Below are positions 1 to 13,515 of a stretch of 64,000 nucleotides of DNA, one piece after another; the stretch's first letter is position 1; each line of letters begins with the position of its first letter. Source of the stretch: Puffinus mauretanicus (taxonomy: Eukaryota > Chordata > Aves > Procellariiformes > Procellariidae); the NCBI GenBank assembly GCA_023333565.1, contig JAJKFH010000801.1:124001-188000 (forward strand), read 5' to 3'. Both the position numbers and the translations under genes were made by a program. A model generated the notes under the pieces. The model saw only the letters and a program-made list of their open reading frames with translations, did no database searches and had not been told where the DNA came from.

Positions 1-3000
1 TCCATAAATTCTGCTTTGATGAAGTCTGAAGCAGAGTCCTTCGCTCTCTTAACTAACCCCAAGGTTAGACAACAGCTAACTTCATAGCTGTTTTCTAGTT
101 TGTTTTTGAGTATCCTCAGTGAGCTTAGATCTCTGCTTCCAGAGAGGTTTGGAAACACCGTGCCCTCAAGAAAGCTGAGCAGCTTGGTGTGGTCTTTATA
201 ATGCACTGCCAACTAATGAAAATTTAATATAAACTACAGCAACTGTCTTCAGTGTGAAGACCAGAACAGCATCACAAACACTCTTGCCTCTAGGTCATGT
301 TATATTCCTTGTATTTTCTCATGGACCACATTAATCTTTCACTACACTGTAGCACAGCTGCAGACATCAAGACTGCTCTCCCAAAAAACTTAATGACTAT
401 GAGTTTATGCACTCAGGTGGGAACGTTGGTTTTCATTCCCTCAGGTAGATGAGAAAATTTATCTCCCAGACCAGACGATGCTCTTGTACATTTTATGAAA
501 AGCCTCAGTGAGGCTTTTATAAGAATAGGACTATATCTAAAGCTATGATATGGTCCCTCTTTCCCTTGGCTCTCCTGTCAGTGCTGTCCTGTATCACACA
601 ATATTTGATGGTATAACATCACATTTCCAGAAACCTACCTCCAAGCCATTCACTTAAGATGTACTTTACTTTGAATACAATCAAATAAGACCCAGTTTGG
701 GGAAAGAGACTTATAAGAGAAAAGCAGTTGGACAAAGAGTAGAGAGGAATTCTTTCCCTACAGAAATAAAGTATTTCCTTTAAAAGATTCCATAACTCCT
801 AAAGTACTGGCTATAAAACTGCCTAAAAATTTTACTGTTACTGTATGAAGACAATAAAGAATCATCTTTTATTTCAGTCCTTGGGTGTTTTGTTTTTTTT
901 TTTTTTTTTTTTTTTAGTAAAGTTTGATTTTCTGATTATTTTGGCTAGCAACTGGTTAAAACAACAGAGTTCTAATCTGGGGAGAGGCTTATGAATTTCA
1001 CGACTCATACAGTCTTTTCCAAGCTTAAAAATATCTGTAACATAGTTTCCTCGTCTGAAAGACGAGAGACCTGAGAGTTTCTACTGCTTGTGCAAAACAC
1101 ACCAGGAAAGAAGTCAGTAGAGAAGCCTTGCTGAAACACCACGGCATTGAAAAACATTAAAGCTCAAGCAGAGCAGACAAAATTGCCAAGAGTATAGCTA
1201 TTCCAGTAAATTAACAAGCTTTGCAATGGCTGGGCACGGCTGAAGGCTCTTTCCTTGTTCCAGGGAGACGCATCTGAAGAGAGACAGATCTTGCTGTTTT
1301 CTGAGAGGCACTTCATCGACGGCAGAGCCCGGCACAGAGAGGCTTCCCCCTAACCTGCGCTCAGCGCACGGTGATAGCAAAAATGGCTCGGGGAGGTAAT
1401 TCAAGACAAGTATGCTTTAAGCAAAATCCAGTACAATCTTTATAGAAATGTGCTACCTTCCCAAAAGAAAGGATCACAAAAGCAGTTTTTAAACTAAATT
1501 TCTATTTTCTTTAAGAAAGAGCCCTATGACGGGACTGTCTTCAGTACAGCAGCATTGGGAATGAGCTGCAATGACCATTACCAAAGCCGCCTTACAGCGT
1601 TCTTTGTTCTGTTCTCTGCTGTAATCAACATTTCCTTGTCCCCCCCTCAAAGTGCCTCCTTACTACACAAGCTGTAGTAAGGCCTGAGTATTCAGGAAAA
1701 AGGCAGTCTTTCCTCAGCTGTTGTTTATACTGGCTTTTTTCCATTACTGTTTGTTGTAGCTGTCTGTCATCCTGTACTTAAATACCTTGCAGGCATATTT
1801 AGCGATATTTCGCTTTGCCATCTGGAACAGACTTTCACCTGACTCTGGGCTGTCGCGCTTGGGTTGTCCCATCTGGTGTAATGTCTCTGAAGTATAAACA
1901 GGGCAGAGACTCCCAGTTTGTGGTAGCTTTAGAGGGGAAAGAAAAACCAGTAATGATAAAAAAAAAAAAAAAAGAGTAGTAAAATGAGTGAAGGCTTTTG
2001 ACAGAGTTCAGCTGGCTTGAAGTAATCATCTGCAAGTGCCACCTCTATTCAGGAGGTCAGCACCAGGTTCTGTTTCCCTCTTCCCACAGACAAGTTGTAC
2101 GGCCCTGTAAAATTGACAAGGAACTAGCACCTTGTTCACACATACATCTAAAATAATGTATGCAGCTTATTCAAGGAGACATAATTCATGTCTTTAATAA
2201 CTACACTAGTAACATAGCTGCATTTTTACAAGGTAGTTGACAGCAGGTAAAGCAAAACATTTATTTTAACAATTCACATCTACAATAAAAAACACTGGGA
2301 ACAAGCATGAAGGTCAAAATCAAGGAGCAGAATCCTGTATTGTATTTCTCACAAAGACCATTGAAATTTGTTAAAATTAGTTCATCATAAAAAAAAGTAG
2401 TAGATGAATTATTTACATCTTTGGTAGTGTATTTCGTATCAAAACTCCTGCTGAGTGATTCAACATTATTCTGGTAATGTCATAATCTACTGCCTTAGAC
2501 TTGCTTTTAGGAAAATTTTTTGAGTATCTCATGTGTCTCTTGTGCTCTATCCTAGAAAACACTTCCATTCCCTCCAGCTTTTTTTTTTTGCTTTTTTTTT
2601 TTCTTTTGTATCTGCACCATTAACAACATTCTTGGTATAACCTAACTAGATATGCATGAAAAACAGTTTTCCATTACAAGAAAGAGCCATCTGGGTCTAT
2701 TGATGAGTATGACTTCAGATAAGTTTGCAGTGAAAAGATTAAATAGTAAGTGTGTATTTACTCAAAATATGAATATGCCAACATAGATTACAGGACTACC
2801 CAATTTATTGACTTGAAAAAATTGGAAGCAGCTAAGAGTTTCAGATTTCCAAGAATATTTATAACTCCAAAACTCCACAGTTTTAGCAAGCCTCCTAGCA
2901 CAGATTCTTTCCCTCATCCTTCAAAGGATTTCTGTGATAGTCCCTGTTAGCGGATTTCTGCACAGGGGTCATCTCAAGGACATTAAACAACAGGCTTGGG

Positions 3001-3999
3001 TCACACTCTGCCTGAAACCCAATTTAGTATCCTAATGTGTAACAGAATCAGGAAAAAATAATTGAAATGTTACAACTGGTAAAAGAGAGGTGTTAATTGT
3101 GACTCTCTCAGATGTGCTACTGGACTAATTGGCTTGATATTTAGCCTGCAGCTATTACCTCATTTATTTTAGCTATATCCAAGCATATATTACTTTTTTT
3201 TTTGTATGTATTACTATTTGAGTGTACATTTGTTGTTCAAAACAATATGTATACATTTATTACAGCAACACAGATGTGTTCAGCTTGATAAAACAGTACT
3301 GAAAACCCAACAGTTGACAGTGTCAAGAGAGGGGTATTGCCCAGTTTGTGATTTCCCCTCCCATTTTTTCTCCATTTGTAATTTAAGCAGAGGCAAAAAA
3401 CCTTCTGATCTGTACAGAATGATTAGGGTTGCTAGAAAAATGAAGAGAAGTTTCATTTTACAAGCCATTTTACAAGTGCAGCTATACGTTCATCTAGGCA
3501 TACTCTCTAACGTTTATGAAAGACGTGTCATAGCTAAAGATCAGTAAAAGTCTCTGGTCTCTTATTAGGCACAGATTTACCCAACGTGGAGAGTCCCTAC
3601 GTGAACTCTCTAGATCTTTGCTAGATGCAAATTTGCCAGCAAGATGTTTGAAGAGTACATTTACAACTGGGGTTGTGAAAGCTGAAGTAAAAGAATGTAG
3701 GCAGCTAATCTTACCTCACTCCATAAACTACTCAGCTTAGGGGAGAGAAGAGTAAAGAAATAGTCTTCACAAAGGCAGTGTTTTGTATAAATAAAAACTG
3801 TGCTTTTAGAGTCCCTGTCACTGAAGCCCCATGAGCAAGCGCTATTTTCTACCATCAAAGACCCCATATGTTTTAGAGGTGATGTTATGTGATAATATGT
3901 CTAGAGGTGATAAAACTCACCTGCATACCCACCAAGGAGCTCCAAGAGACGATGGCATGAGGGGGAGCCCAAATCCTAACCTAATGGGCTACTCCCAAG
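1..3999. other. Unique AT-rich DNA, no gene seen
   Basis: No frame here looks like an exon: open frames are short and rich in residues typical of AT-rich noise. The stretch holds a 23-nt T run at 893-915, a 16-nt A run at 1958-1973 and two T runs at 2579-2602 split by GC. A short direct repeat of TAGAGGTGAT occurs at 3874-3883 and 3902-3911. A modestly GC-richer patch at 1,230-1,400 has no recognisable core promoter. I see no CR1, LTR or SINE signature. Confidence 0.6.
893..915. repeat. Poly(T) tract
   Basis: This is an uninterrupted run of 23 T. On the minus strand it would be a poly(A), but no AATAAA lies 10-30 nt upstream in that sense, so I do not read it as the tail of a processed retrocopy. 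Confidence 0.9.
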
Positions 4000-5260
4000 C
4001 CTGCCTCAGGGGCCATCAGCCCATCAAAGGCCCATCCATCTGCACAAGCCCAGAGGAGCACAGGGATGCCCAGTGGAGGTGGGGACCCAAAGCAAGGACT
4101 CCTGAGGAAAGAGCACTTTCTCCAGGCCCCTTCCAAGGCTGTCCCGGCAGAGCCATCAGCCCTGGTGTCCAGGCAGCACACCCACCTCCATGAGCCCTGT
4201 CGAGCAGCTCTCCAGATCACCTCTCAGACTAAGGGAGTTGCCAAGGGGTGGGACACATTCTGGGCTGCAGAGGAAAAGCAGTTTGGGCTGCTACAGGACT
4301 TCTTTTGGGATGTTTGGGGGAGGAACCAAAGGTGGGACAAGAGAGAGGTGTAGGTGATTTGGGGACAAAATCACCTTTACTAGGGAAAAGAGAGAGACAA
4401 AAGGCTAAAAAGGGCAGGTCGCATGTCGACAGATGCTGGTCGCTTGCCTGGCCACGCCCTGCACCTGACCAGCGCAGTCTGTCCTGTCTCCCTGTTGAAT
4501 TCCTTCCTGGCTCTGTCCCGGGGAAGGGCTCTCTGTCCTGCGTGCACGTGTGCGTGCGGGGCTGTGAGCGCAGCAGCTGGGGTGAGACCACGGGGCGGAG
4601 GGCCCCTGTGTCCCTGGGGCAGCGACTGGGGCGACTGCGGGTGTGCGAGTCAGTGTGAGAGCACCAGCCAAGGTGAAGGCGCACGAGGCGGTGAGCAGGT
4701 GAGGTGGCCTGGGAACTAAGGATGTCTCTAACGGCAAAGCCATGGGAGGGTTGGCGACTGGGGACCAGGGGAGTCCCAGTCAGCTCCTGGAGAGACTGTG
4801 GGGCCTGGGGTTTTCTTGGAATGAGATCCATACGTGTGAGACCATGGTGGGCTTGGCTAATGGGGACCAGGGGAGTCCTGGTCGGCTCTGTGCGTGTGTG
4901 TGTGTATATTTATGTATGATGGTCTGTACCAGCAGCTGCAGCCTCAGGGGCTTGCACGTCCAGTTGAGGGTCTGACCAAGCTGCTGGAGGAAACCAGATT
5001 GCACACAGGCGTATATACACATTCTCGCTATCAGACCTCTGTTCTGCTCAGCCAGAGACGCAGGATGAGGCTGCTGGTGCTGTCTGTGTTTGTATGAGTG
5101 CTCTGTGTGTCTCTCTATGATCTACATGGCCAGCCATGTACATGTGTAAAGATATGGTGTGCACGTGTATGCTGTGTGCATGTATGTCCTGGGAACACAT
5201 CTTCAGACTCGTTTCTGGTTGGACCTGGGGCTCAGAGCTGCAGTAGCCTCTCCTCTCTTT
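4000..5260 (+). mobile_element. GC-rich interspersed repeat, family R1 copy 1 (class unresolved, LTR-like)
   Basis: This block is clearly GC-richer than its flanks and aligns in the same order with 39,690-40,550. Shared landmarks are an ACCAAAGGTGGG box (4327 and about 39,860), a purine-rich stretch ending near TAAAA-GGG, a CCCTGCACCT box with a following CACTGCAGTCT-like segment (4456-4480; about 39,991-40,018), and a TG/CA-rich stretch followed by ACCAGCAG. Internally the segment GGGGACCAGGGGAGTCC recurs at about 4763 and 4862. The GC-rich part is open in several frames on both strands, but these frames have no recognisable domain. Size and structure would fit an LTR with internal repeats, yet I cannot define TG...CA ends or a target duplication, so class and exact boundaries (left edge especially) are uncertain. 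Confidence 0.5.
4888..4920. repeat. (TG)n-rich microsatellite inside R1
   Basis: A short impure run of GTGTGTGTGTGTATAT type continues into further TG/TA-rich sequence up to about 5,200. The second R1 copy carries CA- and TA-rich sequence at the equivalent place, so it is probably part of the element rather than an independent microsatellite. Confidence 0.7.
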
Positions 5261-8200
5261 AGCTGTCAGATCCAGCACAATATCTTTTCCCAAAATAACC
5301 ATCGCTACGTGAGTGGCCGTTGCTGCTATCAGGTCTGCGTGTACAGGTCTAGGGATGCTAAACACCAAAGTATGCTCTGCAGGACAGAGGACTACTGGTT
5401 TGGAGTTGTACAGATAAATATGCCATTGAGCCATGGGCTTGCGGAAAAGCAGTACCCTCACAAGTTCACCCAGAAGGCCAAATATCTCCTTCAGAGAATT
5501 ATTGGCATTCCATTTTGTTTTCAGTTTCTCTCTAACAACCAAAATCAACCCCACTCTGTCTTGGCTAAGTCTGCGAGGGCTCTTACCTGGTCTTTTATAG
5601 TAGACCTCAAGCCATTCACTGTGAATGGCTTTTCTTTACACTGCTGCCTGTTCTAGCTTTTAAAAGGACAGGCTCCCAGGACAGAGTTGAATGTCAGGTT
5701 CCCCCAGGGTTTTTCTTTTCTCACAAGCTGGAAGAAACGCTCCTTTCTGTGAAGACTTTTTTAGCTCTGTGCTCCTTGATGCAAAGCCCTTGGACTGACT
5801 GATGTGCTTTTCAATTCTTTCATATTTCGCAGGGTGAATAACAATTATTCTTGGCCCATACCTTGCATTGCACATAGTATCTTTTTCATAAAAAGAGCTC
5901 TAAAGTGCTTTCAACTGGAAAGAGAAAAGTATCAGATGGATATACATACTACTTCAACAGTTTTACTGTTTACTGTAGGGCCTCTCCAGAAAAGCTAACA
6001 TTTGCTTAACTTCTGCAAGCAAGGCTTTTAGCAAAACTAATACATTAAACAACAAGAGTTAATCATGAACCCTATTCAAGCTGCACAAGAGGACAAACTC
6101 TGAAATTATAACCCTCTAAAGAAAAGGTGGCATTAGCACCTCCTGCAGCTTACTTAAAAGCCACAAAAGATATTGTTTTAATGCACGTCAGGGAGATATG
6201 CATAGTAAGATTCCAAACTGTATTTTTGACAAGAAGAAGAGACATTTCTTGCAGAAAAAGTCAAAATAAGAAATGGAATAGCTTTTTTTGGTTGCTGCTG
6301 TTGCAGTGGTGAACACTTTTAACACTGTATTTCAGTAATGTGCTCTGCTGCTGGGGTTTTGTATGTTTTCAATGCCTATAACAAACTGTCTCTAGAAAGC
6401 ACATATCAAAATGATAGGCAGCAGTCCCCAAGCAGCTGAAGAAAAGGTTCGTTCCACTATGCAGTGTGTAAAGAATTATCTTGGTGATATATTTTTAAGA
6501 ACCCAAATCTCAACTCACTCATTTCCTTGAAAGGAAAACTCACAGCTTCTTCCTGACAAGAATATTAGGGGACTGCAGCATGAGAGCCTGAACTATCTTA
6601 GTCATAGGAAGAATATCAGGCTCTTCTGATGTGCAGTATCTATTTTCTAAAAAGAAAGCTCACTGAGTTATGTTTATAGCTGTGAACACTAAACTCTCTG
6701 ATGTAATGACAGAGTCCTTTGCAGAGTCCTGCTGAGCTTGAACATGCAAGAGATGCAGTGAAAAATACTGACAAAAAGTGTTTTAAACCAGTTAGGAAAT
6801 TTCAGAAAGAAGTCCAGGACTTATTATGCCGCAGTTGTCCAGTTCAGACTCTGATGGAAAGTTCCTCAGTGCCCCTCAAACAAGCAGAAAAGAGTCAAGT
6901 TGGCACAGAATATCTGGAAGCTCTAAACCAGAAAAAGCTGGAAGAGCAACCATGTCAGCCCTCACATTTTAAATGTTCCTGTCAACTGGAAAAAAGGGCA
7001 TATCTCTAAGTCTGGTGATCCGAAGTTGGAATACAGTCCCCAAACTGCCGATGCTGATGAATTCCATATCAAGCCACAGGGAGAAATAGCAACTCTTTCC
7101 TGGAAGGAAAGACAGATAGTAAAAGACTTCTTAAAACACTTTATATGCACCTTTCTCTGCTGTATCCAGCCCAGAACTTTACAATGCCTCTTTGTATGAC
7201 CATCATTCTCAGACATGATTTACACTATGAGATGAATGAATTCTTCCTAATCTTGATTTCATTAGGAAGGATGAAAAAGACCTCACAAGACAATGTCTTA
7301 GTAATGAGTTGACCCTGATTTTGCTGCTCAATAGTTTTATACTTTTTGTATTTTGTAAATTTGCTCACAAACTAAAACCTTGAGGGTTATTAGAGCTTTT
7401 AAAAATCTTTGTTCACACTCTGTCACACAACTTCACAACTAAAACTTCCTTCACCGGTGCCAAACAAAGATTTTCCGCTTGCTAAGCAGGCAGTTATGGA
7501 ACATGTGACTGCATTTGAACATTGCTGAGTTTTTCTTCACAAATACAACCAAAATTCTCAGTTCTCAAGTTTTTTTCTCATTAGCTGTAAATCTGCACAA
7601 CAACCCCTTTGTCATGATCTTGCCAACTTCTTCATGTTGTACTGTGATGTTTCTGAAAACATAGATTCTCTTTTGAAACAGATTTAGAAATCACAAAATG
7701 TGGAAGCACAGAACCAGTGTATGTTCTTTGCCCCACTATTGCTTCCACTGACATTACCTGGAAACTCCTTTATTACCTTTGTCTAAATAGATTATTTTTA
7801 TGAAAACACATTTATGAAAAAATGTCCATCACAAACTTTTCTTTAATTCTCTTCCACCCAAGTCATGATAGACTAGATGTTTTGCATGACTTGATTTGTT
7901 CTCCCTTGACCTTGTAGAATCCAAGATGTGCCACAAAATTTTAAATTCACGCCAGGTGTTTACACCATGTTGATTTCTTGATATTTTCTGTAATGTAAGT
8001 AAACTTTCCCTTTTGTTAGCTTTGCTTTATAAGTGATATTCCTGTACATTTCTTAGATTAGTCCCTGGAATTCTGCCTTTCTGTCACATCTGCTTGGCCT
8101 TGTCTTTTCTTTTGATGGACTATTTTCAGCTAGTCATACTCCCTTTTTTATTATAAGTGACTATATTAAAAAAATCTTGAAAAAAACATTGTAAATAACA

Positions 8201-11094
8201 ACAATCTTGCATGGGAGCAGTTGACATATAGACAGTATCAAGAAATTCTTCAAAAGGATGGCAAAAAACCTGTAAATATCTAGAAAATCCACAAGTTAAT
8301 TATTCGGCATTATTTGTAAAGTAGTTTGTGCATTACTTCAAATATGCCCAAACATTTTCTAGAATTCTTAGTCATTTGGGATTTTGCCCTGTTTCAAAAT
8401 CTTTGTGGCATGTACATTGAAGATATTCAGCAAACACAAAAAATACATTTAGTAGCTTCATAGGAGTTAAATACAGGAAATGAATTATTTACCAGGGAGG
8501 GAACAGGGGAATTAAAAATTAAGAGTATTAACAGAGTTTAGCTACTTTTAAATTTTATTTTGAATTTTAAGTGACATGTCTTTGCTTTACTCACACATGA
8601 ACTCTACATCCAGTTGCAAATTAAATTTTGTCATATGGACAACACATTCCCTTGAAAATGGAGGAGAAATCAGTTCTTTGGTTATATTCCTTGGAATTTT
8701 GGAGCTTCAGGAAAGAACAAAGGCTCTGATACACCAAGAACATACAAGGATACTCAAAGTTTGAGTCCAGTATTTTGAAGATCCAGTAAATGAAACTTGT
8801 TTGCCCTTTTTCCGTATAAGTTAGCTGTACATAAATAAATTAACATAGCAACAAAATAATGGGGCTTAAATACATTTTTTGAATGCTTTTGTCTTTGTCA
8901 TTATCAGCTCAGATACACAAAGCTATTCTAACTACATCCGACCTGTTCTTACTTACTAAACTTATTTTTCAGAAAATCACTGGAATCCCTCCTGGTGACT
9001 GTCTTCCAGGCAGCGCATCTTTGTCAGTCTGTATCCACCAGAACAGGAAGCAACATAAACTTCTTGTGAAGCTGTCAACCTTTCATTTTATCTTAAAATG
9101 CAGGTTGATTCAAGGAGGAAAAGAAAGCAGATATTGCAGTGGTACTTCATAAAAATACACATTTTCTAATTGGAATGTCAGGTTTGCATTATCAGAAAAT
9201 TAGAGGTATCTAGCCTGTAGGCCTTTTGTTGAAAAATCCATTTAAGAACATTCTGTATTTTTATAGTCCAGTGTGATTAGAAACAGCAATAATATGGTTT
9301 AAAGTGTGACAAAGGAATCAGAAATACAAGAAAACTTCAAAATAAACTCCTGGCACTAATAAATAGGTCATTATATTCTACCTTTATAGCTTGCATTCTG
9401 CACATAGAAGAGAACACCTTTTCACAGACATTTTGGTAAATATTTCAGTCCATATGAGCATAGTTGCTAGAACAATACTTAGATTATAAAGTAAAATGGA
9501 ACAGGCTTCCAAATAACAAATATGACCATAGCTAAAATTGTCTTTTATTTACCTGTGAAAAATTATGTTAACTCAAGGAAGACACTTGCATTTCTACTAT
9601 CCACCCATTAGAAGGTATTTCCAGGAAATGTACACACTCTTTTTCTCCTGAAATGAATCCCGCACTCTTGAGCATTACTCTTTTGATAGTACTGGAAATA
9701 ATTTATTAAAAGATATCCACAGAATGGAAGTAGCATGGATGAAGCAATAAAAGGAAACGTGCAGCTCATTTAATCCTGTTCTATTTTACCCGTGGTTCAT
9801 CTGAAATTCTGTATCTGGGAGCAGATTTAATGCCCATTACCAGTCGTTAGTGTATTTATGTCAGGAAGGTGTTCCAATGTACAGCAATAAGAAAGGTACC
9901 TTTCTAATGTTGACATTCGTCAAATAGAATTCTAGTGAATCTACATCATTTAAAGATTTAATTTGTTAAATGGTACATTAATAGTATTGCAGTTATACCA
10001 CACTTATATTATCTCACTTATCATAGTTTTTACCTCACTGTGTAGCTCCTTAATCATAATCAACACACTCTGCATTTTGCCAAATTAAAACCATAAATTT
10101 GACTATAACGTAGAAATGAAGCAAAATATGGGGACTTTATAGTATGCATTAAGAAGTGGAATTTTTATTGGATACAGAATTTTGGAACATGTAACGAGAA
10201 AAACCATGGTAAATAGGAAATAGAATTCACATCTTAAGGTATTTTACTAGGTGTTGCTCTAGCAGTAAGTAATATTTTTTGCTTTGTAACTCATGCAGAA
10301 GAATTGCAACAGCAGAAAGTTTTCAAATTAAAATTAAAAAACCCACATCTAATATCTGCAGTTCAGTAAATTATTTTTTTTTCTTTGAGTGAGAATGTCA
10401 TTTACTGAGAGGTGCACTTTACTGCAGACCGCTGCAAACTAACAGATAGGCTGCTAAGTCCAGTGGATTATATCCAGAATGAGGAAGACTGATATAAACC
10501 AGAATTTTTCTTTCCAGCTCCCCTTTCCTCCTCTAAATTATATATATAGTCTCTAGTATTAATGAATGAAAGAAGTCTTATCTGTTGCTGAATTTCAGCA
10601 GCTACGGTAAAGCTGGGAACATTTTTGTTTTTCTATCTCCTTTTCATGCTGAATGCATGTAATAATTTCTTTCAAAATTGATAAGGTAATGGAGTGTCAT
10701 TGAAACAGCATTCAAAACAAGCAGAAATAAGAGAAAATACAAAAGAAAACCAGCACAAACTCAGCAATAGTGGGTTTGTTCATTGGAACAACCTGAATAT
10801 ACAACAGTATTAAAGGTTTTAAAATATCAGGTTGTAGCCTAAGCAAAAGAATAGGTAGATAGCAGTTCTGCCAAATCAGGGACAGACACTTAAAAGAAAA
10901 GTTTGTTTCTCTAAAAGGGTAAGAGATCTCTTGATGGGGTGGATAATATAATAGGGGAATAATGTGCTTACTGTGAAGAACCAGAGAGGTCAAAATTAAA
11001 GGCCAAAAATAAGTCAATAGAAGTTGCTAATGAGCAAAAAACGATAGAGTCAATTACATCTGCATGAAGGAAAGCCCCTGACTCATCCTAATAT
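5261..11094. other. Unique AT-rich DNA, no supported gene
   Basis: No repeat family is recognised here. Two long overlapping open frames on opposite strands (about 5,048-5,554 minus and 5,159-5,656 plus) start at the right edge of R1 and have no recognisable domain. A 96-codon hydrophilic plus-strand frame at 6,719-7,009 has a more protein-like composition than its surroundings but lacks convincing splice signals. The rest (7,200-11,090) is about two-thirds A+T with scattered short homopolymers. Confidence 0.5.
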
Positions 11095-11350
11095 CTCAGA
11101 AGATAATAGAAATTTAGGAGCAGGAAAGGAGCCCAGGATCGGCTGGTCCTTCCCTCTGCCATTGCATGATTTAGCTATTCTTGATAGCTACTCTTTGTCT
11201 TGCATTCATCTTAAAAACCTCCAGAGCAAGATTTTCCACAATCTTGTGTTTAGCTCTTCACAGTGTTTTACCATCCTAAGACTTAGAAGGATTTTGCTAA
11301 TATCTATCTGGTCGTCCTTAGCTACAGTGTAAATCAGACATAAACGAAAC
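11095..11350 (-). mobile_element. Ancient CR1/L3-type LINE fragment
   Basis: Read on the plus strand, the segment follows the order seen at the antisense 3' end of old CR1-type LINEs: an AGGAGCCCAGGATC..CTGGTCC box, a CTTAAAAACCTCCAG box, a CCACAATC..TAGCTCTTCACAGTGTTTTACCATCCTAAG region and a GCTAATATCTATCTGG box. The element therefore lies on the minus strand. It is far more diverged than the other CR1 copies here and has no open frame. The call is by eye; a RepeatMasker run with an ancestral amniote library would settle it. Confidence 0.6.
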
Positions 11351-12225
11351 AAAGCCAAGGCTATTATAGGGGTGTAAAACTGATGCAAGAGAAAGGCGGA
11401 TTATGTTTTAGAAGATTAAGAGACTAATACACAGACACCTATCATACATAATCTCTGAATAAAGGTATAAATCACCGTACATGTAACAGTGTGTTTCTAT
11501 CTCAGTCAAAGCTGGTTATGTACAGATACCAGATACAGCTGGAGCACCCGTGTTGACAGCAATGCACCTAGGACAGCAGGAGCATTTTTGACATGTACCC
11601 AGGGCAGGCTTTGCAGACCACAATCCCACAACTTCACTTAGTTAACTGAATGGAAGAATGGCACTTATATATATAAAAGCTGCAGGCATACCTGTGGCCA
11701 CAATATAGACATATCATTCAGTGTCTAGCTTTCAAAGTCTCTTGACTTAAACAAGTGGAATAGACAATTTATAGGCAAATAAATTAGCTTTTATTGAAAA
11801 GTTGACCTGCAGTTCAGACTTAATTATCAATCCCATCTCAGAGATTTTCTATTTTGCTTTTCAATAACAGCAATTTAGTTTTGAAATCCACAAGGACACC
11901 AGGAAATAACTGTGCCATTCATAGACTGTATTTAGACTTCTAATGAGCTTCTGTTGTGCAGATCTTGAAAATGCTGTTCCTTTATTTCTGCATGTTATGC
12001 CATCAGGAGCTCACTGTTCTCTTCATTACGTCACAGGTAATGAAAAGAAAAATTTGAAAAAGATTCCAATATTTCCTGTCAACTCAAAATAATTTGAAAA
12101 GCAATTAAGAAGGAAGGTGTAAAGAAAAAGAAAAAAGAGAAAAAAAAAGATGGTTTTCACCAGCTACCTGAATGATATAAAATAAAGTGAAAGGAACAAC
12201 ATGAAAGGTTTTTCTTTGTGTTTTT

Positions 12226-12277
12226 GTTTGGTTTTTTTTTGTTTGTTTGTTTGTCTTTTGTTTTTTTCTTTTTTTCA
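12226..12277. repeat. T-rich / (TTTG)n low-complexity tract
   Basis: A T run is followed by several TTTG units and two more T runs. It is simple sequence with no sign of an adjacent retroelement. Confidence 0.85.
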
Positions 12278-13515
12278 GAACAGTATCTGAAACATACACA
12301 GCTCTTGACAGCTACAGACACCAATGGAGCTAATGTGTTTTTTATTATTTTGTTGACAGTATTTCAATTTGGTTTTAAATTATCATTCAGCTCTCCTTTC
12401 TCATGGCTTGATTTACCTTTGAAATAGCTGTGTAGTTTGGAAACATGTAATTGTTGTCTAGACTACAGATAGGAAAATGTGCAAGAAAAATATTATCTTT
12501 CTGTGCCTTTGTAAGGAAGAACCATAATGACATTGGTTAGGAACTAGATGCTTGTACTTCTGTAGTTCTTGCTCAATCATGGGACTCTGGGAAGAGAGAC
12601 TTTCTGATAGGAACCAGTTACAGTCAAGAAGCAAAAATACATTATCAAGAAAAACAAATATGTCTTTCAATGGCTTTAAAATACTTATTGTATGACTATA
12701 GTAATTGTGCACATCTATTCCGTTGTCTCAGTAGGTGATGCACATGCGAATGTTTATTTAAGCAAACCTGGCAACATCTCTTCTGTTAACGTCTATACAG
12801 GCATTAAATTCTAAATAATTTAGTGTGAAGTTTGTTTGTGCATGCAGAAGTGTGCATATTAGTTTGAACAGTAGAAAACTTTATTTTAATTTATTTGTAA
12901 TTCGCAACTGAAATTGGATAGAAAAATTGGAATCATTTGAAAAGGTTCACACTACATAGAAAAATATTTGGCATTTAGTATTTCCTGTTTCTTGTACTTA
13001 AAAGTATAATTTTTCATATCTCTTGTAAAAATTGCAGTTTTCACATCATCCGCTCGCTTAGATTTCTTTGAGAGACAACCACTACCCCTAACATCCTGGT
13101 TTGAGAAGAAAATTAGGCATATATGAAAAAATTATAGCTTACTTCTCATTACTCCTTAACCTTCCCAGTCTTTGGAATTGTCAGTGAATTAAAATCTCTG
13201 TGGTTTTTTGTATTAGTGCAGGAAATTAGTCACAATGCCAAGTAGAACAAATTATTTTATCACTGAATGAGACATGTAGAAAGCTGACTATGCTGAAAAA
13301 AACCCCTATATATTTTCTCAAAAATATTATTGAGCAGTGAAGAGAAACTTGTTAGAACACATTTTAAAGTTCTGTTAAAATTCTTTCAAGGCTTTATATA
13401 TATGTTTTCTCTATTTGTTTGTTAAGGTCAGGATTATATGAAAACATTTACCTGTGAGTTGGTTTATACTATAGAAATGTATTAAGAAGATAGCTTGTTA
13501 TTGATGTATCAGTTG

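Noticed and set aside
893..915. Poly(T) as the tail of a minus-strand processed pseudogene
   Set aside because: No polyadenylation signal at the right distance, no flanking target duplication and no parent-like coding sequence.
4229..4831. 200-codon minus-strand frame in the R1 repeat
   Set aside because: The region is open in several frames on both strands, as GC-rich DNA tends to be; the product is Pro/Ser/Arg-rich with no domain.
11660..11690. TATATATAAAAG as a core promoter
   Set aside because: Such words are expected in AT-rich DNA and no exon or transcript signal follows.
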